A stretch of 64,000 bases of DNA from CAZADA01 sp964568975 (GCA_964568975.1 CAZMSO010000017.1:1-64000); one strand, 5' to 3'. Numbered from the stretch's first letter, positions 50,467 through 59,295 are shown. Numbers and translations: made by a program. The notes: generated by a model from the sequence alone, not told the origin.

Positions 50467-52527
50467 ATGGAGCACCAGCGTATGATGCGAACCGTGGCGT
50501 GGATCGCAAGCGTCATCTTAGCCGTCACGGCGGCGCCGGCGGTGACTGCGGCCCAGGCCGCGCCGCCGGCCCCCAGGCTCAAACCGGCGCGTCCCCATGT
50601 GCATGTTGACCTTTTGTCCCAAACCGACATGGATCGCTTGCGGGCGGGCCTGCGCGCGGCGAGCGAGGGCGATTGGCGCGATGTGGCGCGTCAGCGCCGC
50701 CGGCTGCGCGACGAGACGGCCGAACGCATTCTCCTGTGGCGCACGGCGGTGTCGGATCCGAATGCGAAATTCTCCTTGCTCGCCACGGCCGTGCGCGAAT
50801 TGGAGGATTGGCCGCGCCAAATCACGATGCGCGACCGCGCTGAGGCGGTGATCGGGCGCTCGGGGCTCTCAGCCAACGCGGTCATCGCCTGGTTCGACGC
50901 CTACCCGCCCGTCAGCGGCGACGGGAAAATCGCCTTGGCCGACGCGCTCTTCACTAAGGGGCGCATAAGCGACGGCGAACGCGTGCTGCGCGAGGCGTGG
51001 CGCACGAGCTTGTTGTCGCGCAGCGTGCAAACCGCGACAGAACGGCGCTACCGCACGCGCTTGCGGCGCGTCGATCATGAGGCGCGCGTCGATTTCTTGC
51101 TGTGGAACGGCTATCGCACCTCCGCTCAAGCGCTGTTGTCGAAGCTCTCAGCCGGCCAACGCCGGGTGGCGGAGGCGCGCATCGCCTTAATGGCGCGCCG
51201 GCGCGGCGTCGACCGGTATGTCGCGGCGGTGCCGGCGTCGCTCACCAACCATCCGGGGCTTTTGTATGAGCGCGCGCGCTGGCGTCGCCGCGCCGGCTTG
51301 ACCAGCAAGGCGCTGCCCCTCTTGCTGGCCATGGACGGCGAGGTGCCGAAAGCCGCCTCCAAACAAGTGTGGACGGAGCGGCGCATCCACATCGGCCGCC
51401 AGATCAAAGAGCGCGATTACGCCACAGCCTATGACCTCGCCGCTCATCACGGGCTTCTCCCGGGCGGCGCGCAATTCGCTGATGCCGAATGGACGGCGGG
51501 ATGGCTGGCCCTGCGCAAGCGCGGGGATCTCGCCGCCGCGAAGGAGCATTTCACGGCGCTTGCCGCGAATGTGTCGACGGCGATCTCGCGCTCACGGGCG
51601 TTGTATTGGCTCGGCCGCACGGCGGAGGCCGCGGGTGAACCCGACGAAGCGCGCGCCCATTACACCGCCGCGGCCCAGCATGTGACGACCTATTACGGCC
51701 AGCTCGCCCAAGAAGCGTTGGCCGCGGCGGGCGCGCCGGCGACGCGCTTGCCCGCGCCCGTCACGCCAAGCGATGAGGACCGGCTGCTCTTCCACGCCCG
51801 CGACACTGTGCGGGCCTTGCGGATGCTGGCGGCCGCCGATGAACCTTATCTCTTCCGGGTGATGTCGTTTCATTTGGACGACGGCGTGAAACAGCCCACG
51901 GATGTGGCGTTGCTGGCGGAGATCGCCCGCGCTTATGGCGAGCCGGACATCGCCGTGCGCGGCGGCAAAGCCGGCGCCGCGCGCGGCGCCCTTGATCCCG
52001 GCGCGGCTTATCCCGTGATCGCGTTGCCGACACTGGCGCAGGACGCGCCGGAGCAAGCCTTCCTCTTCGCGCTCATCCGCCAAGAGAGCGAGTTCGAGCC
52101 CCGCGCCGTAAGCCACGCGAAGGCTATGGGCATGATGCAGCTGTTGCCCACCACGGCGTTGCGCACCGCACGCTCGCTGGGCGAAAGCTATCGCCGCAAT
52201 TGGCTTACTGACGATCCCGATTACAACATCCGCATTGGCGCGAAGCACTTAGCGGATCTCTCCAACCGGTTCGAGGGGTCCTACATTCTCATGGCGGCGG
52301 CCTATAACGCCGGCGGAGCGCGGGCGCGCCGCTGGATCCGCGATTATGGCGACCCCCGCGACCCGGCCGTGGATGCGATTGATTGGGTGGAGAGCATCCC
52401 GTTCTCCGAGACGCGCAATTACGTCCAGCGCGTCTTAGAAGCGGTGGCGATTTACCGTGCGCGCCTTGATGACGGCGTCGTCGAGCCGCGCTTAAGCGCT
52501 GACTTGAAACGCGGCGGCTTCGGCTGA
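50467..52527 (+). CDS. Soluble lytic murein transglycosylase (Slt70-like)
   Basis: Cleaves glycan strands of peptidoglycan in the periplasm. The 686-residue product starts at ATG 50467 (AGGGG upstream) and has a signal peptide ending about residue 31 (TAAQAAPPA). A long TPR/superhelical alpha domain (about 50-500) precedes the SLT catalytic domain. The latter has AFLFALIRQESEFEPRAVS with the catalytic Glu, then AKAMGMMQLLPTTALRTA, YNIRIGAKHLADLSNRF, MAAAYNAGGARARRWI and IPFSETRNYVQRVLE. It is divergent from dapA. Confidence 0.95.
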   Translation: MEHQRMMRTVAWIASVILAVTAAPAVTAAQAAPPAPRLKPARPHVHVDLLSQTDMDRLRAGLRAASEGDWRDVARQRRRLRDETAERILLWRTAVSDPNAKFSLLATAVRELEDWPRQITMRDRAEAVIGRSGLSANAVIAWFDAYPPVSGDGKIALADALFTKGRISDGERVLREAWRTSLLSRSVQTATERRYRTRLRRVDHEARVDFLLWNGYRTSAQALLSKLSAGQRRVAEARIALMARRRGVDRYVAAVPASLTNHPGLLYERARWRRRAGLTSKALPLLLAMDGEVPKAASKQVWTERRIHIGRQIKERDYATAYDLAAHHGLLPGGAQFADAEWTAGWLALRKRGDLAAAKEHFTALAANVSTAISRSRALYWLGRTAEAAGEPDEARAHYTAAAQHVTTYYGQLAQEALAAAGAPATRLPAPVTPSDEDRLLFHARDTVRALRMLAAADEPYLFRVMSFHLDDGVKQPTDVALLAEIARAYGEPDIAVRGGKAGAARGALDPGAAYPVIALPTLAQDAPEQAFLFALIRQESEFEPRAVSHAKAMGMMQLLPTTALRTARSLGESYRRNWLTDDPDYNIRIGAKHLADLSNRFEGSYILMAAAYNAGGARARRWIRDYGDPRDPAVDAIDWVESIPFSETRNYVQRVLEAVAIYRARLDDGVVEPRLSADLKRGGFG

Positions 52528-52534
52528 GGGCGCG

Positions 52535-52565
52535 ACGCGGACTTAACGCGGACTTAACGCGGACC
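52535..52565. repeat. 11-bp tandem repeat that creates a CtrA-like TTAA-N7-TTAA site
   Basis: ACGCGGACTTA is repeated at 52535-52545 and 52546-52556, with a partial third copy to 52565. Together they form TTAA-CGCGGAC-TTAA (52543-52557), an exact match to the CtrA consensus of Caulobacter-type bacteria, 69 bp upstream of the rlmJ ATG. Since the spacing follows from the repeat itself, regulation by CtrA is only a possibility. Confidence 0.5.
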
Positions 52566-52626
52566 GGCGCAGACGAGGCGCGGAAGCGCCGGGTCCGACG
52601 GCGTTTGCCGCCCGCCGCGAGGGGCG

Positions 52627-53538
52627 ATGAATTACCGGCACGCATTCCACGCGGGCAATTTCGCCGACATTCTCAAGCACGCGGTGCTGCTGCTGTGTCT
52701 TGAGCGCTTGGCGCTGAAAGAAAAGCCGTTTCGGGTGATCGACACCCATGCGGGACGCGGGCGTTATGACCTGACGAGCGACGCCGCCCAGCGCAGCCCG
52801 GAATGGCGCGACGGGATTGGGCGGTTGTGGCCTCCAGACCGCGACCGAGTCGCGGACGAACCGGCCGGTCTCGCGCTTTTGCTGGCGGCGGTGACGGCGG
52901 CGCAAGGCCCGCCTGCGGACGGCGCGGCCACGCCGGGGCTGCGCGTGTATCCCGGCTCCCCCGCCCTGATCGCCCACGCCATGCGGCCCCAGGACCGCGC
53001 CCATATGTGCGAACTTCACCCTCACGACGCAGAGATCGTGCGCGCCGAATTCCGCCGCGACCGCCGCATCACTGTGCAAGCGCGCGACGGCTATGGCGCG
53101 CTGAAGGCGCTGCTGCCGCCACTGGAGCGGCGCGGGCTTGTCCTCATTGATCCGCCGTTTGAAGCGCGCGATGAATTTGACCGCCTCGCCCACGCCATGA
53201 CCGCGGCCTGGCGGCGCTGGGCGACGGGGATCTACATCCTCTGGCGTCCGCTGAAGGATGACCGCGCCAGCGCCCGCTTCGACGCCGCCATCGCGGCTGT
53301 GTGCGCCGAGGCTCCCGCGCGACCGGCGCAGGAGAGGCTCCTGCGCGCGGATCTCTGGGTCCGCACGCCGACGCTCGGCGGGTCGCTGGCCGGCGCGGGC
53401 GTGCTCGTGGTCAATCCGCCCTTCGGCCTGCGTGAGCAGCTTGCGCGCCTCGCGCCCTGGCTCGCCGCCCGCCTGGCTCAGGGCGACGGCGCGCGCTGGC
53501 GGCTCGATCACCCCGTCGCGGCGCACACCGCCCAGTAA
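52627..53538 (+). CDS. rlmJ: 23S rRNA (adenine(2030)-N(6))-methyltransferase RlmJ
   Basis: Methylates A2030 of 23S rRNA (E. coli numbering). The 303-residue product begins MNYRHAFHAGNFADILKHAV, the hallmark of this family. It has the SAM site VIDTHAGRGRYDL, then MCELHPHDAEIVRAEFR and the catalytic DPPFE in LVLIDPPFEARDEFDR. The C-terminal AGVLVVNPPFGL is also typical. ATG 52627 follows GAGGGGCG. It stands alone, with a CtrA-like motif upstream. Confidence 0.95.
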   Translation: MNYRHAFHAGNFADILKHAVLLLCLERLALKEKPFRVIDTHAGRGRYDLTSDAAQRSPEWRDGIGRLWPPDRDRVADEPAGLALLLAAVTAAQGPPADGAATPGLRVYPGSPALIAHAMRPQDRAHMCELHPHDAEIVRAEFRRDRRITVQARDGYGALKALLPPLERRGLVLIDPPFEARDEFDRLAHAMTAAWRRWATGIYILWRPLKDDRASARFDAAIAAVCAEAPARPAQERLLRADLWVRTPTLGGSLAGAGVLVVNPPFGLREQLARLAPWLAARLAQGDGARWRLDHPVAAHTAQ

Positions 53539-53583
53539 CCCCCGATCCCGATAACAACGGCGCCCGCTTTCTCGGAGACGCCC

Positions 53584-54399
53584 ATGCCGGCCGCCGCCGC
53601 GCCCCCTCGCGCCGCCCCGCAGCGCCAGCGCCCGCTCGATCCCGCGCCGGCGCCCCATGTGGCGATCATCCAATCCAATTATGTGCCGTGGAAAGGTTAT
53701 ATCGACATCATCGCGGCGGTGGACGTCTTCGTCCTCTTCGATGACGTGCAATTCACCCGCCGCGATTGGCGAAACCGCAATCGAATTAAGACGAAAGACG
53801 GGCCTCTGTGGCTCACCATCCCCGTCGTCACTAAGGGCCGCCGCGACCAGGCGATCGACGAGGTGGAGATCGCCGACCCTCAGTGGACGGAAAAACATTG
53901 GCGCGCGATCGAACACGCTTACGCACGCGCGCCTTACTTTCGCGCCTATGCCGACCGCTTCGCGGCGCTCTACGCGGAAGCAGCGCAGTTGACGCGCCTT
54001 TCCGCGGTAAATCGCCTGTTTTTGGAGGCGATTTGCGCGGAATTGGGGATAGTGACCCAGCTGGTGGACGCCCGTCCCCTGGCCGCCCGCGGGGTGAAGA
54101 CACATCGGCTGGTGGATCTCTGCCAGCGCCTCGGCGCCGGCGGGTATCTCTCCGGCCCCGCCGCCAGGGCGTATCTCGACGAAGATCAGTTCCGCGCCGC
54201 CAACATTGCGCTAAAATACATGAATTACGATGGGTATGATGAGCATCACCAAGACCACGGTCCATTTGATCACAAGGTTTCGGTGATCGATCTCTTGTTC
54301 AACACTGGACCTGATGCACCACGTTACTTCAAACATGTGGAAGCCCGTCCCAGCGCCGCGCCGTTTCACGAGACGTCGCACCATGCGACCCAGTTATGA
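53584..54399 (+). CDS. WbqC family protein
   Basis: A 271-residue protein. After a Pro/Ala-rich start, the WbqC core begins HVAIIQSNYVPWKGYIDIIA and continues VFVLFDDVQFTRRDWRNRN, PLWLTIPVVTKGRRDQAIDE and GVKTHRLVDLCQRLGAGGYL. The closing TYLSG-like box is GYLSGPAARAYLDEDQFRAA, then INYFDHKVSVIDLLFN-type FDHKVSVIDLLFNTG. The family occurs in O-antigen and other surface-sugar clusters, and its chemistry is not well established. From about 54190 to the stop the base composition is visibly less GC-rich than the rest of the window. Its stop overlaps the next gene's ATG (54396). Confidence 0.88.
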   Translation: MPAAAAPPRAAPQRQRPLDPAPAPHVAIIQSNYVPWKGYIDIIAAVDVFVLFDDVQFTRRDWRNRNRIKTKDGPLWLTIPVVTKGRRDQAIDEVEIADPQWTEKHWRAIEHAYARAPYFRAYADRFAALYAEAAQLTRLSAVNRLFLEAICAELGIVTQLVDARPLAARGVKTHRLVDLCQRLGAGGYLSGPAARAYLDEDQFRAANIALKYMNYDGYDEHHQDHGPFDHKVSVIDLLFNTGPDAPRYFKHVEARPSAAPFHETSHHATQL

Positions 54400-55601
54400 C
54401 TCCAGCAATGACGAACAGCGCTGCTTATTACGCCGAAACGGGCTTATTGCCGTCCCACCGCCGCTTGACCACCGCAGAGGACTTAGCGGCTCACGCGGCG
54501 AAGCGCACAGCATTGCTGTGGGATCATTTGCACATCCCACCGCGATTCTTCGATGGAGCGCGGGTGGGTGAGTTCGGCCCGGACTCTGGTGAAAATGCGC
54601 TGGTGTTCGCGCAATGGGGCGCGCGCCTGTGGTTGGCGGAGCCCCACATGGCGGCCCATCCAATTCTTGAGGCGTACTTCAATCGGTTTGGCCTTTCCAG
54701 CTATATCGAAGATGTGTCCGCCACGCCACTTGAGCTTTACATGGGCGGCCCGTTTGATCTGCTGAACGCGGAGGGGTTCGTCGCAGGACTGGCGCTGCGC
54801 GAGTGGATCGCAGCGGCCCAGCGCCTCGTCGCGCCGGGCGGCTTGGCGCATGTCTCCTTCTTCGAGCGGCGCGGCATGACGCTGGAGCGCACGACCTACG
54901 CCCTGATCCGCCTGGCCGCGCGGGTTCGCGACGCCGCGCCTTTAGAAACGGCCCACACGCTTTTGGCGGGCAAGTGGTCGGGTCTCGGATCGTCGCGCCC
55001 CTTGGCGAGCTGGTATCTTGATCATTGCGAAAACCCGTTGGCCGCCCGCGCGGCGCAGCTGTCCACGCCGGACGTGATCGCGGCCCTCGCGGCGGCCGGG
55101 TTCCGCCTCCACGCCGCGACCCCGCCCGCCGGCGATCCTGTGCGCGTCGATTGGCCCAAGCGCCAACGGCCCGCCGCCGCCATCGCTGAAGACGCCCGCC
55201 GCCACAGCGCGCGCGCGGCCTTCGCCCACGCGCTTGGCGTCGCCGCGTATTGGGCGGGACCGGACGCCGGCGGTCCGGCCCACGCCGTGGACGCCGTGGG
55301 CGAGGCCGCAGAGGCGGTTGTAACCGATCCGACCGCGAGCGCCGCGGAGGGCCTGACGACCGCCCTGCACGCGCTGCGTCTGCGGGTGGCGGCGAGCGCA
55401 GACCAGTTCATCGCGCCGGAGGGGCTTGAGCGGCCGTTGAGTGCGCTGGCGCGCCTTGCCGACGCCAGCCGAGCCCTCGCCGGCGGCGACCCCGCCCCCG
55501 CGATCGACGCGCTCAGCCAAGAACCGCTGGCGACGCTGTGGGGAACGCCCGTGCACCATGTGGTGTGCCGTCGCGACGCCGTCGCGGACGCAACGCCATG
55601 A
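54396..55601 (+). CDS. Class I SAM-dependent methyltransferase-like protein
   Basis: A 401-residue protein. The N-terminal half (about 50-180) has a Rossmann-like SAM motif, VGEFGPDSGENALVFAQWGA, with an acidic residue after strand 2 in LAEPHMAAHPILEAYFNRF and a motif-II-like PFDLLNAEGF. The phrase RLVAPGGLAHVSFFERRGM fits the post-motif region. The C-terminal half (about 190-401) is Ala-rich and helical, without a known domain. Substrate is unknown. It is coupled by 4-bp overlaps to the WbqC gene upstream and the adenylation gene downstream, so the three probably act in one pathway. Confidence 0.72.
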   Translation: MTPAMTNSAAYYAETGLLPSHRRLTTAEDLAAHAAKRTALLWDHLHIPPRFFDGARVGEFGPDSGENALVFAQWGARLWLAEPHMAAHPILEAYFNRFGLSSYIEDVSATPLELYMGGPFDLLNAEGFVAGLALREWIAAAQRLVAPGGLAHVSFFERRGMTLERTTYALIRLAARVRDAAPLETAHTLLAGKWSGLGSSRPLASWYLDHCENPLAARAAQLSTPDVIAALAAAGFRLHAATPPAGDPVRVDWPKRQRPAAAIAEDARRHSARAAFAHALGVAAYWAGPDAGGPAHAVDAVGEAAEAVVTDPTASAAEGLTTALHALRLRVAASADQFIAPEGLERPLSALARLADASRALAGGDPAPAIDALSQEPLATLWGTPVHHVVCRRDAVADATP

Positions 55602-57229
55602 GCGCGGCGGCGCCGCCGTGCGTGTCTTATGGCGCGCGCGCGCCCGCGCCTGCGGATCCGCTCGTGACGGTGCTGGCGGCGTGTCGCGAGCACGCCGGGC
55701 GCCCCGCTGTGGTGGAGGGAGCCCAAGAGACCTCTTATGCGGATCTGGAGCGGATGATCCGCCTCGCCGCCGGCGTCTTGACCGAGGCGAGCGCCGCGCG
55801 CGCCCCTGCGCCAGAGAGCGGCCGCGCCCGTCCGCGCGTGCTGATCGCCGCCCCTTCCGGCGCGTTGGCCTATGCGGGTCTGTTCGGCGCGCTGATGGCC
55901 GGCGGTTTTTACACGCCTGTCAATCGCGACGGGCCCGACGACAAGCTTGCGCGCGTCATCGCCCAGATCCAGCCGACGACGGTGGTGTGTCTGCCCGAGG
56001 ACGCGCCGCGCTTTGCGCGTATGGCCGACGCGCCCCAGATCACGACCCTGCGGGACACGTCCCGCGGCTGCACGTTTCTGGACCCCGCGCTTTTGGGCGC
56101 GCGCCCCTGGGAAGGCCCGCCGCGCCCCGTCGGGCTGGAGGCGCTTGCTTATGTCATGTTCACCTCCGGCTCCACGGGAACGCCTAAGGGCGTGATGATC
56201 CCGCGGCGAGCCCTCGCCCACTACAGTGCGTGGGCGCGCGCGGCGCTCGCCTTGAGCCCTGAGGACCGCGTGAGCCAGCACCCGCCGCTCGCCTTTGACA
56301 TTTCGATCACCGACATCCTCCCCGCTCTGAGCGCGGGCGCCGCGCTTTATCCGCTCGTGAGCGCCGCCGACCGCCTCGCCCCCGCGCGCGCGATTGAACG
56401 CCATCGCCTGACCAGCTGGAACGCCACGCCCAGCGTTATGTCCTTGATCATGCAAGCCGGCGACGCCACGCCGGCGCGCCTGGGCTCCCTCACCCAGGTC
56501 ACGTTTTGCGGCGAGCCGCTGACGGGCGAGCCCGTGCGCGCGCTCTTCGCTGCGCGGCCGGGCGTGATCGTGCGCAACACCTATGGGCCGACCGAAGCGA
56601 CGGTGGCGGTGACTGAAGCGCGGCTGACGCCCGACACCCTCGCCGCACGCAGCCGCGCCAGCGTGGCCTTGGGCGGGGCGCTGCCGGGCGTTGCGCTTTA
56701 TCTCGATCCGTTAGAGGGCCTCGATCAGGGCGAGCTTCTGATCGCCGGCCCGCAACTGGCGGCGGGTTATTGGACGGATGACGCAAAAACCGAGGCCGCC
56801 TTTCAGACGAGAACCACGCAAGACGGCCCGATGCGGGTCTACCGCACTGGCGATGTGATCGAGCGGCGCGGCGATGACCTCTACTTTCTGGCGCGCAAAG
56901 ACCGTCAAGTGAAGATCGCCGGCCATCGCGTCGAGTTAGAGGAGGTGGCCGCCGCCGCGCGGGACGCGGGGTGGCCCGTCGCCGCAGCGGTGCTGGTCGA
57001 CCGCGCTCTTCATCTCGTGGTGGAGGCCGCCCCGCTGTCGGAAAGCGACCGCGCGCGCCTGACGGCCGCCTGCGCCGCGCGGCTGGAGCCCTACGCCCGC
57101 CCGCGCGCGGTTCACGCCTGCGCGCGCTTGCCGCGCAATATGAATGACAAGCTCGATCACGCCGCGATTGCGGCCTGGGTGGAGGCGCAAGCGGGCGGCG
57201 GCGAGACGCACGCCGCCCAAGCCGGGTGA
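55598..57229 (+). CDS. Stand-alone adenylate-forming enzyme (amino-acid adenylation/AMP-binding domain)
   Basis: A 543-residue member of the ANL superfamily, which activates a carboxylic acid as an acyl-adenylate. Core motifs are intact: A3 YVMFTSGSTGTPKGV (185-199), A5 NTYGPTEATVAVTE (327-340), A7 YRTGDV (415-420), A8 RKDRQVKIAGHRVELEEV (433-450), and the A10 Lys518 in LPRNMNDKLD. The pattern is closer to NRPS/DltA amino-acid adenylation domains than to acyl-CoA synthetases. No carrier protein, condensation or thioesterase domain is fused or adjacent. The substrate cannot be read by eye. ATG 55598 overlaps the methyltransferase-like stop. Confidence 0.88.
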   Translation: MSAAAPPCVSYGARAPAPADPLVTVLAACREHAGRPAVVEGAQETSYADLERMIRLAAGVLTEASAARAPAPESGRARPRVLIAAPSGALAYAGLFGALMAGGFYTPVNRDGPDDKLARVIAQIQPTTVVCLPEDAPRFARMADAPQITTLRDTSRGCTFLDPALLGARPWEGPPRPVGLEALAYVMFTSGSTGTPKGVMIPRRALAHYSAWARAALALSPEDRVSQHPPLAFDISITDILPALSAGAALYPLVSAADRLAPARAIERHRLTSWNATPSVMSLIMQAGDATPARLGSLTQVTFCGEPLTGEPVRALFAARPGVIVRNTYGPTEATVAVTEARLTPDTLAARSRASVALGGALPGVALYLDPLEGLDQGELLIAGPQLAAGYWTDDAKTEAAFQTRTTQDGPMRVYRTGDVIERRGDDLYFLARKDRQVKIAGHRVELEEVAAAARDAGWPVAAAVLVDRALHLVVEAAPLSESDRARLTAACAARLEPYARPRAVHACARLPRNMNDKLDHAAIAAWVEAQAGGGETHAAQAG

Positions 57230-57245
57230 TCAGCCGGCGGCGGCC

Positions 57246-58046
57246 TTACGATCCTGAGAAGCGCGCCGGGCGCTTGTCCATGAACGCCGTCACCCCCTCC
57301 ATAAAGTCTTGGGTGCGGCCGGCTTCGGTTTGGATAGCGACTTCGCGATCAAGCTGGGCGCGATAGCTGTTGTCGAAACTGTCCCAGAACGCTTGACGCA
57401 CCAGCGCGATGGCGCGCGTGGGGCCGGCGGCCGCGGCGTTCGCGATCTCGAAGGCGGCCTCTTGGAAGCCCGCGTCCGGCAACGCGTGGGTGGCGAGGTT
57501 CCAGTCCAACGCCTCGCGGCCAGTGACGCGGTTGTTCTCCATGTAAAAACGCATCGCCTTAGTGCGCCCCATGGCCCGCGGCAAAATCCACGTCGCGCCG
57601 CCGTCCGGCGCCAGGCCGATCTTGCCGAACCCCAACGAGAAATAGGCGCTGTCAGCGATGATGATCAGATCGCCCATTTGCGCAAACGACAAGCCGATGC
57701 CGACGGCCGGCCCATTGACGCCCACAATCAGCGGCATATTCAGCGCGCGCATCGCTTCAAAGATCGGATGGTAATCGCGATCGAGCACCCGCCCGAGATC
57801 GCGGTCCGGCGCCAGCATCTCACCAGCGTCTTCAGTGAGGTTCGCCCCCGCGCAGAAGCTGTTCTCCGCGCCGGTGAGATACACCGCCCGCGCGCTGGCC
57901 GGCGGGGTGGCGAACGCCTCCGCCAATTCTTTGCGCATTTGCGCGCCCACGGCGTTTTTGCGGCGCGGATCATTCAGCGTCACGACATAAACATCGCCCC
58001 GCAACTCTGTGAGCACGCGGGTTTCGGTCTCAACGGCCTCACTCAT
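57246..58046 (-). CDS. Enoyl-CoA hydratase/isomerase (crotonase) family protein
   Basis: A 266-residue crotonase-fold enzyme acting on acyl-CoA thioesters, for example in beta-oxidation. ATG 58046 follows GGGAGG. It has VYVVTLNDPRRKNAVGAQMR, VYLTGAENSFCAGANLTEDA (oxyanion loop), MPLIVGVNGPAVGIGLSFAQ and AYFSLGFGKIGLAPDGGATW. The Glu at the first catalytic position of rat hydratase lies outside the clear motifs, and the second position reads APDGG, where many isomerase-like members have Asp. It could therefore be an isomerase or another subfamily. It lies 46 bp upstream of the alpha/beta hydrolase stop on the same strand. Confidence 0.87.
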   Translation of the reverse strand: MSEAVETETRVLTELRGDVYVVTLNDPRRKNAVGAQMRKELAEAFATPPASARAVYLTGAENSFCAGANLTEDAGEMLAPDRDLGRVLDRDYHPIFEAMRALNMPLIVGVNGPAVGIGLSFAQMGDLIIIADSAYFSLGFGKIGLAPDGGATWILPRAMGRTKAMRFYMENNRVTGREALDWNLATHALPDAGFQEAAFEIANAAAAGPTRAIALVRQAFWDSFDNSYRAQLDREVAIQTEAGRTQDFMEGVTAFMDKRPARFSGS

Positions 58047-58092
58047 GCGATCCTCCCTTAGTGTTTTCGACGCGCGCCAGCGCGTCACGCCC

Positions 58093-59100
58093 TCAGTCCG
58101 GCGCCGCCCAGGCCCACACCTCATCCCAGATCCGGGTCGCTGCGCTGCGAAACGCGCCCTCATGGCCGATACGCGTCACCCCATAATCGCCCGGCGCGCG
58201 CACGATCATCTCGCGCGGCGCGTTGGGATAAAGCGCGAGCATGTCGTCGGCCGCGGACGGCGTGGCGATGGGATCGTCGGTGAACACCCACGACCGAATC
58301 GGCGCGCGTACGGCTTCAAACCAATGCGGCGCGAGGCGGTCATGCAACTCATCACGGAAATAGCGCGGGGTGTGGCACCAGCGCCGCCAGGTCGTGAACA
58401 CGCCGCGGGGCAAGCTCTCCCCCCGCCATGGCCCCCACTTCGTCACCGCGCCGGTCAATGCGAGGGACGCCGGCCCATAGCCCCACCAAAACAACAGCTC
58501 CAACGGAATGCTCCGCAGGTGATGCTTCGCCCAATAACCGCTGCCCACCGACACGAAGGCGTGACGGTCCAACAGGCCGTGATTGGACGCAAAACCGACC
58601 ATGTGCCCGCCGACGCTGTGGCCGACATGGAGGCTCGCCACGTCGCGGCCATCCGCCGTCAAAGCGTCGATGGCCGCCGGCATGTCCAACCGCCCCCAAT
58701 CAGTATAATCAACGCGCATCGCCGCCAGATCTTCCGGCGCGGACCCGCCAATGCCGCGATAATCAAAGAGCAAGCATGCAATCCCGCGCCGCGCGGCGTC
58801 GCGGGCGAACCGGGCGTAGAATTCTTTCGGAAAGCCCGTGGCCGCGGAAATCAGCGCCCGCGCCCGCGCTGGGCCGGACGGGCGGATCCACACCCCGCTC
58901 AAGCGATAGCCGTCCGCAGCCTTGAACCAGATCGCGGTTTCGCTCAGGCCAGTCTCGCTCAAGCCAGTCTCGCCCAGGCCAGTCTCGCTCAGGCCATCAG
59001 CCGCTGACCCCGCGCCTGACAAAGGGTTTGCATCCCGCGTCGGCGCGTCATGGGCGGCGCCGCGTCGCGCCTGCGCCGTCAAAGCGTCCTTAGTGACCAC
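58093..59100 (-). CDS. Alpha/beta hydrolase with a repeat-bearing N-terminus
   Basis: A 335-residue product from GTG 59100. Residues about 36-55 are a tandem pentapeptide, GLSET four times with one Gly variant (15-bp DNA repeat). The alpha/beta-hydrolase core starts near residue 60, with ALISAATGFPKEFYARFA, CLLFDYRGIGGSAPEDL and the nucleophile Ser in VGHSVGGHMVGF. A plausible catalytic Asp lies in WVFTDDPIATPSAADDM and His in RIGHEGAFRS. The family includes esterases and dehalogenases; the substrate is unknown. The divergent RidA-like gene shares its upstream region, with a 14-bp palindrome between. Confidence 0.85.
   Translation of the reverse strand: MVTKDALTAQARRGAAHDAPTRDANPLSGAGSAADGLSETGLGETGLSETGLSETAIWFKAADGYRLSGVWIRPSGPARARALISAATGFPKEFYARFARDAARRGIACLLFDYRGIGGSAPEDLAAMRVDYTDWGRLDMPAAIDALTADGRDVASLHVGHSVGGHMVGFASNHGLLDRHAFVSVGSGYWAKHHLRSIPLELLFWWGYGPASLALTGAVTKWGPWRGESLPRGVFTTWRRWCHTPRYFRDELHDRLAPHWFEAVRAPIRSWVFTDDPIATPSAADDMLALYPNAPREMIVRAPGDYGVTRIGHEGAFRSAATRIWDEVWAWAAPD
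58937..58996. repeat. Four 15-bp tandem repeats in the 5' end of the hydrolase gene
   Basis: Units at 58937-58951, 58952-58966, 58967-58981 and 58982-58996 follow GTCTCGCTCAGGCCA with one to two changes. They keep the frame and encode the GLSET repeat near the protein start, so repeat-number change would alter length by five residues without a frameshift. Confidence 0.93.
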
Positions 59101-59161
59101 GTCCGGCTGCTCCGCGCAGAGGCGGCCTGCAGCGCCACCTGACCGCGCGCCACTATGACGT

Positions 59162-59175
59162 TGACGTTAACGTCA
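59162..59175. promoter_or_regulatory. 14-bp perfect palindrome, operator candidate
   Basis: TGACGTTAACGTCA is its own reverse complement. It lies in the 195-bp region between the divergent alpha/beta hydrolase (start 59100) and RidA-like (start 59296) genes, where a dimeric regulator could bind. No regulator gene is adjacent, and I cannot assign a family. Confidence 0.5.
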
Positions 59176-59295
59176 CTTCAAGCGGAAAATCGCACCGCCG
59201 CGCGGCGCTTGACGTCATCGCCGCCGCCGCGCGACGGTCGCGTGGCGCAGACACACCAGCCCGGCGCTGCGCCGCGGCGCGATCTGGAGGCGGCT

